Shown here piece by piece: positions 1 to 5,226 of a stretch of 5,226 nt of DNA (position 1 is its first letter; every line of letters begins with the position of its first letter). The stretch spans positions 1 through 5,226 of the forward strand of contig CANJIC010000159.1 in assembly GCA_947474205.1 (NCBI GenBank), read 5' to 3'. The notes beneath the pieces are model-generated. The model had not been told where the DNA came from, searched no databases, and saw only the letters and a list, made by a program, of their open reading frames with translations. This DNA is from Planctomycetaceae bacterium (GTDB lineage Bacteria > Planctomycetota > Phycisphaerae > Phycisphaerales > SM1A02). A program made the position numbers and the translations under genes.

Positions 1-48
1 AAACAGACCGCCTTGCGCAAATGTTGGATCAAAAGGGGGGCGCTTCAT
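1..48 (-). CDS. Possible 5' end of a divergent gene (partial)
   Basis: Read on the minus strand, an ATG at 48-46 opens a frame that stays open to the window edge and gives MKRPPFDPTFAQGGLF. The codons used (TTT, GAT, CCA, GCG, CAA, GGC) are those preferred in the clear genes of this window. A weak purine-rich stretch, AAGAGAAG, lies 7 bases upstream of the ATG and could serve as ribosome binding site. Sixteen residues are too few to name a family. If real, the gene is transcribed divergently from recG, with about 138 bp between the two starts. The main alternative is that this stretch is the 3' tail of a plus-strand gene in frame 3, ending at the TGA at 90-92. I prefer the minus-strand reading on codon use, but only moderately. 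Confidence 0.4.
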   Translation of the reverse strand, partial: MKRPPFDPTFAQGGLF

Positions 49-120
49 TGCATGGCTTCTCTTGTGAGTATCGTACGAAGGAGTTGGCGTGATTTGCGCA
101 TCGTGAAACAAAGAATTTCA

Positions 121-140
121 ATTGATGATGAATCATCAAT
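121..140. repeat. Perfect 8-bp inverted repeat upstream of recG
   Basis: The arms ATTGATGA (121-128) and TCATCAAT (133-140) are exact reverse complements around the 4-base centre TGAA. The repeat sits in the AT-richest part of the gap before recG, 46 bp upstream of its start codon. A TATATT hexamer at 140-145 overlaps its right edge and could be a -10 element, but I see no convincing -35 at the proper distance. The stem is AT-rich and has no T-run after it, so an operator or promoter-associated dyad is more likely than an intrinsic terminator. Function is not shown. Confidence 0.4.
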
Positions 141-186
141 ATATTTCAACGGCATGAAGAACATGAAGAAGGCGAACTGAAACACA

Positions 187-2391
187 ATGGCCCAGAACAG
201 CGGCACAACCATGATCACCGCCAAGACCACGCTTGGGGAAATTCCTGGCATTGGCGCGCGCTTGGTTGAGCGCCTGAACGCCTTTGAATTGCGCACCGCG
301 GGTGATGTGGTGCGCCACTTTCCAATGCGCCACGAACGCAAGTTGGCGGAGCGAACTATTTTAGAAACGCAAAATGAGGTGGCAGACGAGCAAGCGGTGA
401 TTCGTATTCGTGGAACGGTGGCCACCGTGCGCGTGCGCCGCGGTCGCGCCACCATGGTTGAGGCCACGCTTGAAGATGATTCCAGCAGCGCGCGTTTGGT
501 GTGGTTCAACGCGGGTTGGATGCGTGATAAAATTCATCCCGGAGATACTGGCGTGGCGGAAGGCCGCGCCAAAGTGCGTAATGGTTTTTTGGAGTTGGGA
601 AATCCGCGGTGGATTCCAGACCATGTTGCAAGCGACACCATGGCGCAGCGGGCGGAGACGCCAAGCGCGCAAACTGAACCACAACGTTCGTCGCCGGATA
701 TTGCGCGTATCAATCCCCCGCTGCTTGATGTGCAGCACGATCAATTGCGCGCCATTTATCCTGCGTCGGAAAATCTGCTCTCAAGCGAAATTGAAAGTGT
801 GGTTGCAAAAGTGCTTGAGTCCGTGTGCGCCACCATTGAGGACCCGCTTCCAATTGCGTTTCGCCAAGAGCGCGGCCTGATCGCGCTTGCGGACGCGTAT
901 CGTTTGTACCACCAAGCGCGTGATGAGGAAGATGTTGCCGCAGCGCGCAAGCGATTGGCCTTTGATGAATTGTTCCTGCTGCAACTTGGAGTCATGATGC
1001 GGCGCGCGCAACTTCGATCGCGCACGCGCGCGTTGCCCCTGAAGCTTGAACCAAAAATAAATGAGCACATTCGCTCGCGTATTCCATTTGTGCTTACGCC
1101 CGAGCAAGACCGCGTGATTGGCGAAATTGTGACGGACATGGGCCAACCCTTCGCCATGAATCGACTTTTGCAAGGCGATGTTGGCAGCGGAAAAACCGCC
1201 GTGGCCGTGTACGCCATGTTGCTTGCGGTGGCGCACGGTTTTCAAGCGGCGTTGGTGGCGCCCACGGAACTTCTTGCGGAACAACATTACGCCGTGCTTG
1301 GCGCCATGCTTAAAGGCACTCAAGTTCGCATTGCCTTTATCACTGGTTCAAATACCAGCGCCGAGCGTCGCGAGCGCGTGGCTGGGCTAGCCACTGGAAA
1401 GTTTGACATTGCCATTGGTACGCACGCGCTTCTTGAAGGCGGCGTCGCGTTTCGCAATCTTGCGGTGGCCGTCATCGATGAGCAACATCGCTTTGGCGTG
1501 AAGCAGCGCGCGGCCATTCGCCAGAAAGGCCAAGGCGAATTGCCAGTGGTGCCGCACACATTGGTCATGACGGCCACGCCAATTCCGCGCACGCTGGCCA
1601 TTACGTTGTATGGAGATTTGGACACCAGCGTGTTGCGCGGCTCGCCGCCTGGGCGCACTCGCATTATCACGCGCGTCGTTGCGCCAGAAAAAGCGCCGGA
1701 GGTGTATTCGTATTTGCGAACGCGCTTGGAGCGCGGCGAGCAGGCGTATGTTGTGGTGCCCGCCGTTGAAGAATCTGATTTGGGTTTGAAAGATGTCGCC
1801 AATCATTTGCGCTATTTGCAAGAAGGCCCTTGGAAAGGCTTGAAATTGGCTGGTTTGCACGGCGCCATGGCGCGCGATGAACGCGACGCAACCATGAACG
1901 CGTTTCGCGCAGGCACAGTGCAGGCGTTGGTGGCCACAATTGTGATTGAAGTTGGCGTGGATGTTTCAAACGCCAGCGTCATGGTGGTCGAACATGCGGA
2001 TCGATTTGGCTTGGCGCAACTACATCAACTTCGTGGGCGCGTTGGTCGCGGCAGCACGCAAAGTTTGTGCGTGTTTCTTGGCCAGTCAACAACAGAAGAT
2101 GGCAAGCAACGATTGGAGGCGATCGGCAACACCGACGATGGATTTGTGATCGCGGAAACTGACTTGCGCATTCGCGGCCCAGGAGAAGTTTTTGGAAGCC
2201 GCCAATCTGGCTTGCCGCCATTTCAAATTGCCAACTTGGCGACCGACGGCGAACTGTTACGTGTGGCGCGTGAGGACGCGCATGCGTGGATTGAAAAAGA
2301 TCCAGAACTTTGCGCGCCTAGCGTTGCAGCGCTGAAACATAAATTGTGGATCACCTATGGCAAGGCGCTGGGACTTGGTGATGTGGGATAA
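187..2391 (+). CDS. recG: ATP-dependent DNA helicase RecG
   Basis: RecG is a cytoplasmic double-strand DNA translocase that remodels stalled replication forks and branch-migrates Holliday junctions and D-loops. The 734-residue product has the full family layout. Residues 16-50 form the helix-hairpin-like N-terminal part (LGEIPGIGARLVERL). Residues about 70-145 form the OB-fold wedge domain that binds the branch point. The helicase core follows, with Walker A GDVGSGKT at 330-337, Walker B DEQH at 431-434, motif III TAT at 462-464, and motif VI QLRGRVGRG at 614-622. The TRG region with RIRGPGEVFGSRQSG follows from 661. No key residue is missing. The protein is about 40 residues longer than E. 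coli RecG, partly through a Ser/Pro/Gln-rich stretch near residues 150-175. The ATG at 187 has GAAGAAGG at 165-172 upstream, a rather long spacing of 14 bases. An in-frame ATG at 211 is possible but has no purine-rich site. The gene appears to be its own unit, 150 bp before the transporter operon. Confidence 0.97.
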   Translation: MAQNSGTTMITAKTTLGEIPGIGARLVERLNAFELRTAGDVVRHFPMRHERKLAERTILETQNEVADEQAVIRIRGTVATVRVRRGRATMVEATLEDDSSSARLVWFNAGWMRDKIHPGDTGVAEGRAKVRNGFLELGNPRWIPDHVASDTMAQRAETPSAQTEPQRSSPDIARINPPLLDVQHDQLRAIYPASENLLSSEIESVVAKVLESVCATIEDPLPIAFRQERGLIALADAYRLYHQARDEEDVAAARKRLAFDELFLLQLGVMMRRAQLRSRTRALPLKLEPKINEHIRSRIPFVLTPEQDRVIGEIVTDMGQPFAMNRLLQGDVGSGKTAVAVYAMLLAVAHGFQAALVAPTELLAEQHYAVLGAMLKGTQVRIAFITGSNTSAERRERVAGLATGKFDIAIGTHALLEGGVAFRNLAVAVIDEQHRFGVKQRAAIRQKGQGELPVVPHTLVMTATPIPRTLAITLYGDLDTSVLRGSPPGRTRIITRVVAPEKAPEVYSYLRTRLERGEQAYVVVPAVEESDLGLKDVANHLRYLQEGPWKGLKLAGLHGAMARDERDATMNAFRAGTVQALVATIVIEVGVDVSNASVMVVEHADRFGLAQLHQLRGRVGRGSTQSLCVFLGQSTTEDGKQRLEAIGNTDDGFVIAETDLRIRGPGEVFGSRQSGLPPFQIANLATDGELLRVAREDAHAWIEKDPELCAPSVAALKHKLWITYGKALGLGDVG

Positions 2392-2475
2392 ACATGCATC
2401 TGAAATGACTTCTGCATGACATCCGAAATGAAATCTAAATAAGACAATCAAGTCATTGCATCCGCAGTACAAATG

Positions 2476-2510
2476 TACGGCGCAATATTTCTATTTGAAC
2501 TTGCGCCGTA
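2476..2510. promoter_or_regulatory. Perfect 10-bp inverted repeat between recG and the transporter operon
   Basis: TACGGCGCAA (2476-2485) and TTGCGCCGTA (2501-2510) are exact reverse complements separated by a 15-base AT-rich loop. The stem is 60% G+C and would form a stable RNA hairpin. It lies 84 bp after the recG stop and 31 bp before the ATPase ATG. No T-run follows on either strand, so it is not a textbook intrinsic terminator. It could be a weak or factor-assisted terminator of recG, or an operator or leader hairpin controlling the transporter operon. A smaller dyad, GTAC-AAAT-GTAC (2467-2478), overlaps its left edge. The rest of the 2392-2541 gap shows no gene. Confidence 0.45.
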
Positions 2511-2541
2511 GATGTGAACCAGATGCATTGTCTGCGCTACT

Positions 2542-3240
2542 ATGACCCCAATGAGCCATGCCCTGCAACTTGCCAATGTGGCCTTTGACTATGGCGAAGA
2601 TTTTTCACTCACCATTGCAGAACTCAGCCTAAACAAAGGCGAAATGGCCCTTATTTCTGGCGGCTCTGGTTCAGGAAAAAGCACATTGCTGTGGCTGATC
2701 GCTGGCTTACTTCGCGCCACAAGTGGTTCCATTTCTGTGGCGGGCGAACGCATGGATGGCGTCAGTGAAAGCGCCGCCGACCGCATTCGCGCGCGTCATA
2801 TTGGGCTTGTATTTCAAACGCATCACTTGCTTCCAAAATTCTCCGCGCAGGACAATGTGTCCTTGGCGTTAATGGCCGCGGGCGAACCAGAAAAAACGCA
2901 CGCCACGCGCGCGCGCGAACTGCTGGAAAAACTTGGCATTGAACGCGTGAATGTTCCTGTGACCAATTTAAGCGTGGGCCAACAACAACGCGTGGCCGTG
3001 GCGCGCGCCATTGTGTGCAAGCCAACCATTGTTCTGGCCGATGAACCAACCGCAAGCCTGGATGAAATGAACGCAAGCCAAGCCATGGACTTAATTCAAC
3101 AAGCGTGCCGTGAGGCTGGCGCAGCCCTGTTGTGCGCCAGCCATGACCGCGCCATGCAGTCACGCTTTGAACGAGTGATCCAAGTTGATTCATTCGTCTC
3201 CACCAAGTGCGCATCAACAAAGTCCGGAGCGCACGCATGA
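2542..3240 (+). CDS. ABC transporter ATP-binding protein, LolD/MacB type
   Basis: This is the cytoplasmic ATPase that powers the permease encoded next to it. The 232-residue length is typical for stand-alone LolD/MacB-type nucleotide-binding subunits. All motifs are present: Walker A GGSGSGKS at 40-47, Q-loop FQTHHLLP with Gln92, signature LSVGQ at 143-147, Walker B TIVLADEP at 162-169 with catalytic Glu168, D-loop ASLD at 171-174, and switch His201 in SHD. The signature has Val in place of the usual third-position Gly, while the Ser and the second Gly are kept, so activity is expected. The start is uncertain because neither ATG 2542 nor the in-frame ATG 2551 has a recognisable ribosome binding site. 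Homologues generally begin close to the second. The stop TGA overlaps an ATG at 3237 (ATGA), and the permease follows in the same operon. The substrate cannot be read from this subunit. LolD proper normally works with LolC and LolE, which are not seen here. Confidence 0.94.
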   Translation: MTPMSHALQLANVAFDYGEDFSLTIAELSLNKGEMALISGGSGSGKSTLLWLIAGLLRATSGSISVAGERMDGVSESAADRIRARHIGLVFQTHHLLPKFSAQDNVSLALMAAGEPEKTHATRARELLEKLGIERVNVPVTNLSVGQQQRVAVARAIVCKPTIVLADEPTASLDEMNASQAMDLIQQACREAGAALLCASHDRAMQSRFERVIQVDSFVSTKCASTKSGAHA

Positions 3241-3305
3241 ATTACATTTCAATCGCATGTTCGCACAATTTGCTCGGAGCTCGAGCATGAATGACATTTC
3301 AATTG
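3225..3305 (+). repeat. Imperfect tandem duplication of a ribosome binding site plus start region
   Basis: Positions 3225-3255 and 3275-3305 are two copies of a 31-bp stretch exactly 50 bp apart, identical at 26 of 31 positions. Each copy has CGGAGC, six bases, an ATGAAT start, and then ACATTTCAAT. The part from the ATG onward matches at 17 of 19 bases. The first ATG (3237) overlaps the ATPase stop and the second (3287) is the best permease start. Because 50 is not a multiple of three, the two starts are in different frames. The 19 bases between the copies show no clear similarity to the corresponding bases after the second copy. Confidence 0.7.
3237..3290 (+). CDS. 17-codon mini-ORF bridging ATPase and permease
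   Basis: The ATG at 3237 overlaps the ATPase stop as ATGA and has GGAG at 3226-3229, seven bases upstream, a better ribosome binding site than the ATPase itself has. It encodes MNYISIACSHNLLGARA and stops at the TGA at 3288-3290, which overlaps the permease ATG at 3287, again as ATGA. The first six residues (MNYISI) mirror the permease start (MNDISI). I infer either a translational coupling relay or a decayed duplicate of the permease start. A sequencing or evolutionary frameshift in a permease that once began at 3237 is also possible. That a stable peptide is made is not shown. Confidence 0.3.
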   Translation: MNYISIACSHNLLGARA

Positions 3306-4561
3306 TCGTGAAAAGTTTACGCTCGCGCCGACTCAGCACCGTTATCACCGCCGCAAGCGTTGCGGTTGCCACGGCATTGCTGCTCACCATGCTTTCACTG
3401 CGCACCGCTAGTTTTGAGGCATTTCAGCGGGGAACTGGTACAACGCATTTGCTTGTCAGCGCGGACTCCAGCCCGCTGACCGCGGTACTCAACGGCGTGT
3501 TCTACGCCAACGCTCCAAGCAATCCAATTTCGTGGGCCAAATATCAGGAAATTAAAAACGCATTTCCTTATGACTGGGCTGTCCCAACCCAGCAAGGCGA
3601 TTCATTTCGCGGCTATCCAGTGGCCGCGGTTGGTCCGGAATTTTTCACCCGCTTTGAGCCAGTGCGCGGCGAGCCGTGGCAATTAGCGCAGGGACAATTT
3701 CCAAGCAAGCCATTTGAAATTTGTTTGGGATCAACCGCGGCGGTGGGCAGCGGTTTGCGCCTTGGCCAAAAAGTATTTTTAACCCATGGCTCTGGCACAA
3801 GCCGCGAAGGCGAGCACGCGCACGAGCACGCCGAGTATCCATTCACCGTGGTTGGCATTTTGCAACCCAGCGGTTCCGCGCATGACCGCGTGTTGTTCAC
3901 GGATCTCGACAGTAGTTGGATATTGCACGCACAGGACCGACGCGAGCGCGAGGGAGTTGAGGGATTGACCACCCTTGCAGATCTAAAAGATGAAGATCGC
4001 AAAATCACAGGTATTTTGCTGCGTTTACCCACTAGACCAGGCCGCGACGCCAGCGCCGCCATTCAACAACAATTCGACGCGTTGCGCCGCGACACGGCTA
4101 TTGTGGTGGCGCAACCGGCGCAACAAATTGATCGTCTGCGTTCCATCATTGGCAATATTGACGAATTGTTCATCGCCCTTGGCGTGGCGGTGTTGCTCTC
4201 AAGCGGCATTTCAATTTTGCTTTCCATGCACAACTCCATGGCGGAGCGGCGCAAACAAATCGCGCTGTTGCGCGCGCTTGGCGTGGCGCGCATGCGCATC
4301 ACGGGAATGATTTTAACGGAGGCCACGCTGATTGGTTTCGCTGGCGCCATTGGCGGCTGCGCGTTAAGTTTAATTGGCAACGCCATTGCTTCCGGCGCGC
4401 TCAAGACGCGCATTGGTTTGGTTGTTGATCCAACACTTGATCCACGCAGCACTGTGATCATTGTCGCGGGCGCGATTGTGTTGTCGGCGCTTGCAGGCGT
4501 GTTGCCCGCGATCACCGCGTACCGAACTTCTGTGGCGGACAATTTAAGGCCGGAGGCGTAA
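3287..4561 (+). CDS. ABC transporter permease, FtsX/MacB-like
   Basis: This is the membrane subunit of the transporter whose ATPase lies just upstream. The 424-residue product has the FtsX/MacB topology. One membrane segment lies near residues 17-38, followed by a large extracytoplasmic domain of about 250 residues. Three hydrophobic segments follow near 293-313, 338-365 and 388-408. Between the second and third is the family's cytoplasmic coupling stretch, with MAERRKQIALLRALGVARM at about 318-336. The extracytoplasmic domain contains a loop rich in His and Glu (His167, 177, 179, 181 and Glu176, 180, 183) just before the conserved-looking PFTVVGILQPSG. I chose the ATG at 3287 because GGAG (3276-3279) lies seven bases upstream and the first membrane helix follows at the normal distance. 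An open frame from 3185 would overlap the ATPase by 56 bases and add a stretch unlike a permease N-terminus. Substrate is unknown; the His-rich loop hints at metal. Confidence 0.93.
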   Translation: MNDISIVVKSLRSRRLSTVITAASVAVATALLLTMLSLRTASFEAFQRGTGTTHLLVSADSSPLTAVLNGVFYANAPSNPISWAKYQEIKNAFPYDWAVPTQQGDSFRGYPVAAVGPEFFTRFEPVRGEPWQLAQGQFPSKPFEICLGSTAAVGSGLRLGQKVFLTHGSGTSREGEHAHEHAEYPFTVVGILQPSGSAHDRVLFTDLDSSWILHAQDRREREGVEGLTTLADLKDEDRKITGILLRLPTRPGRDASAAIQQQFDALRRDTAIVVAQPAQQIDRLRSIIGNIDELFIALGVAVLLSSGISILLSMHNSMAERRKQIALLRALGVARMRITGMILTEATLIGFAGAIGGCALSLIGNAIASGALKTRIGLVVDPTLDPRSTVIIVAGAIVLSALAGVLPAITAYRTSVADNLRPEA

Positions 4562-5226
4562 TGAAAATAGTCTGGAGCCTATTGCTGTTGGTGTGTTTGG
4601 CTGGATTTGCGGCTGTTTTTTGGCCTGTTTCAAATGGTTCATCCAAAAACGTTGATGAGTTTGCGAATGCGAAACCGCCTCAATCAATCGCCGCACCAAC
4701 TGCGTCACCAACAACTACTACAACGACCAGCACGCCAGCGACAACAACGGCGGTCACACCTATTTCATCCACGCCATCAACGGCCAAGGCAATCACTTCC
4801 GCAACAACAAGCGCGCCCGCTTCAGCCACAAGCCCCGCCAGCAATACAAATGCCAGCAACAAAAACGCCAGCGCAACAGCAAACACATCAACCGCGCCTG
4901 CCAGCAATCTTGCCGCCAAGACCAAGGCTGCGGCCGTTGTCATTTCGCCCGACTCGCTTAAAGATGGACTTGACCGCAAACTAGGCAACGCGGTGATTGA
5001 GCCTGGCAACATTCTCAAGCAAGCCGACGGCTCCATACTTGCCGACAATAAATATCTCATCAAGGGAGCGGGCACCGTTGAAAATCCATATCGCGTGACG
5101 TGGGAGTGTTTAACCAGCGCGTCGCAAACCTACATTCCTAGGTTGCAACAAAACAACATTCCACAGCGCGTGGCCATGCTTCACGACAAGTGGATTCGCA
5201 TTGAGGGCTACATGGCTTTCCCATTA
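4561..5226 (+). CDS. Membrane-anchored protein with Thr/Ser-rich linker and DUF3299-like domain (partial, 3' end missing)
   Basis: The first 222 residues are present and the frame is still open at the window edge. Residues 4-21 form a hydrophobic N-terminal segment (signal anchor or signal peptide). The lone Cys12 lacks a lipobox small residue before it, so it is probably not a lipoprotein. Residues about 40-125 are a low-complexity linker of Thr, Ser, Ala, Pro and Asn, including six Thr in a row. From about 126 a folded domain begins, with GAGTVENPYRVTW, then SASQTYIPRL, then WIRIEGYMAFPL at the edge. That last pattern recalls DUF3299 proteins, which often accompany ABC ATPase/FtsX-like permease pairs and have no firmly known biochemical role. 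The ATG shares its A with the permease stop (TAATG), and GGAGG at 4552-4556 lies four bases upstream, so translation is probably coupled to the permease. I infer a periplasm-facing partner of the transporter. The family call rests on memory of motif wording and on a truncated domain. Confidence 0.82.
   Translation, partial: MKIVWSLLLLVCLAGFAAVFWPVSNGSSKNVDEFANAKPPQSIAAPTASPTTTTTTSTPATTTAVTPISSTPSTAKAITSATTSAPASATSPASNTNASNKNASATANTSTAPASNLAAKTKAAAVVISPDSLKDGLDRKLGNAVIEPGNILKQADGSILADNKYLIKGAGTVENPYRVTWECLTSASQTYIPRLQQNNIPQRVAMLHDKWIRIEGYMAFPL

Noticed and set aside
3..92. Plus-strand frame 3 tail (TDRLAQMLDQKGG..., stop TGA at 90-92) as the 3' end of an upstream gene
   Set aside because: It is open to the window edge and looks protein-like, but it uses less favoured codons (GGG, GCT, TCT, TGT, TTC) than the minus-strand reading of the same bases. 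It cannot be excluded without the upstream sequence.
1..180. Plus-strand frame 1 open stretch ending in TGA at 178-180, six bases before recG
   Set aside because: It runs through the AT-rich gap and the inverted repeat and uses AGG, AGA, CGA and GTA codons that are rare in the real genes here, so it is probably open by chance.
2393..2418. CATGCA...TGCATG 6-bp inverted repeat just after the recG stop, considered as a terminator
   Set aside because: The stem is only 6 bp and self-palindromic in part, the loop is 14 bases, and no T-run follows, so it is too weak to call.
2392..2541. Zur or Fur box upstream of the transporter operon
   Set aside because: I looked for the usual AT-rich palindromes of these regulators because of the possible zinc link. 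The only strong dyad is GC-rich with a 15-base spacer and does not resemble them.
3185..3286. N-terminal extension of the permease from the ATG at 3185
   Set aside because: It would overlap the ATPase by 56 bases, has no good ribosome binding site, and adds a Ser/Pro/Gln/His-rich stretch before the normal permease start. The ATG at 3287 has a well-placed GGAG.
4607..4984. Plus-strand overlapping frame within the last gene (Gln/Arg/Pro-rich)
   Set aside because: It is a frame-shadow of the Thr/Ser/Ala-rich linker. The overlapping frame beginning at 4561 has the start site, the membrane segment and the downstream folded domain.
4680..5075. Minus-strand open frame antisense to the linker, Ala/Val/Leu-rich and seemingly membrane-like
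   Set aside because: The hydrophobic look is the complement of Thr/Ser/Ala codons in the linker. It is antisense to a well-supported coupled gene.

Overview
The window is ordinary bacterial chromosome of roughly balanced G+C content with a marked liking for GCGC-rich codons. The style suggests a planctomycete, perhaps of the Phycisphaerae. That is an inference from the RecG sequence and from the planctomycete-like wording of the last protein (pattern PYRVTW...TYIPRL...RIEGYMAFP), and no marker gene here proves it.

Layout. Positions 1-48 may hold the first 16 codons of a gene leaving the window on the minus strand. An AT-rich gap with a perfect 8-bp inverted repeat (121-140) follows. A complete recG (187-2391, +) comes next. 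A 150-bp gap (2392-2541) carries a perfect 10-bp inverted repeat at 2476-2510. After it comes a tightly packed plus-strand operon: an ABC transporter ATPase of the LolD/MacB type (2542-3240), its FtsX/MacB-type permease (best start 3287, stop 4561), and a membrane-anchored protein with a long Thr/Ser/Ala/Pro linker and a DUF3299-like domain (4561 to beyond the window end).

How the genes work together. RecG is a housekeeping fork-remodelling helicase and seems unrelated to the transporter. The ATPase and permease form one transporter of the type that moves or extracts substrates at the periplasmic face rather than importing through a channel. The third gene overlaps the permease stop by one base (TAATG), so it is probably translated in coupling with it and probably acts with the transporter on the outer side of the inner membrane. 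ABC ATPase / FtsX-like permease / DUF3299 sets occur elsewhere, including, as I recall, in zinc-regulated clusters of gammaproteobacteria such as Vibrio Zrg. The permease here has a His/Glu-rich loop in its extracytoplasmic domain, which fits a metal link but does not prove it.

The most unusual spot is the ATPase-permease junction. A ribosome binding site plus start region is present twice, exactly 50 bp apart, with 26 of 31 bases identical. The first copy opens a 17-codon mini-ORF that overlaps the ATPase stop at one end and the permease start at the other, giving a chain of two ATGA couplings.
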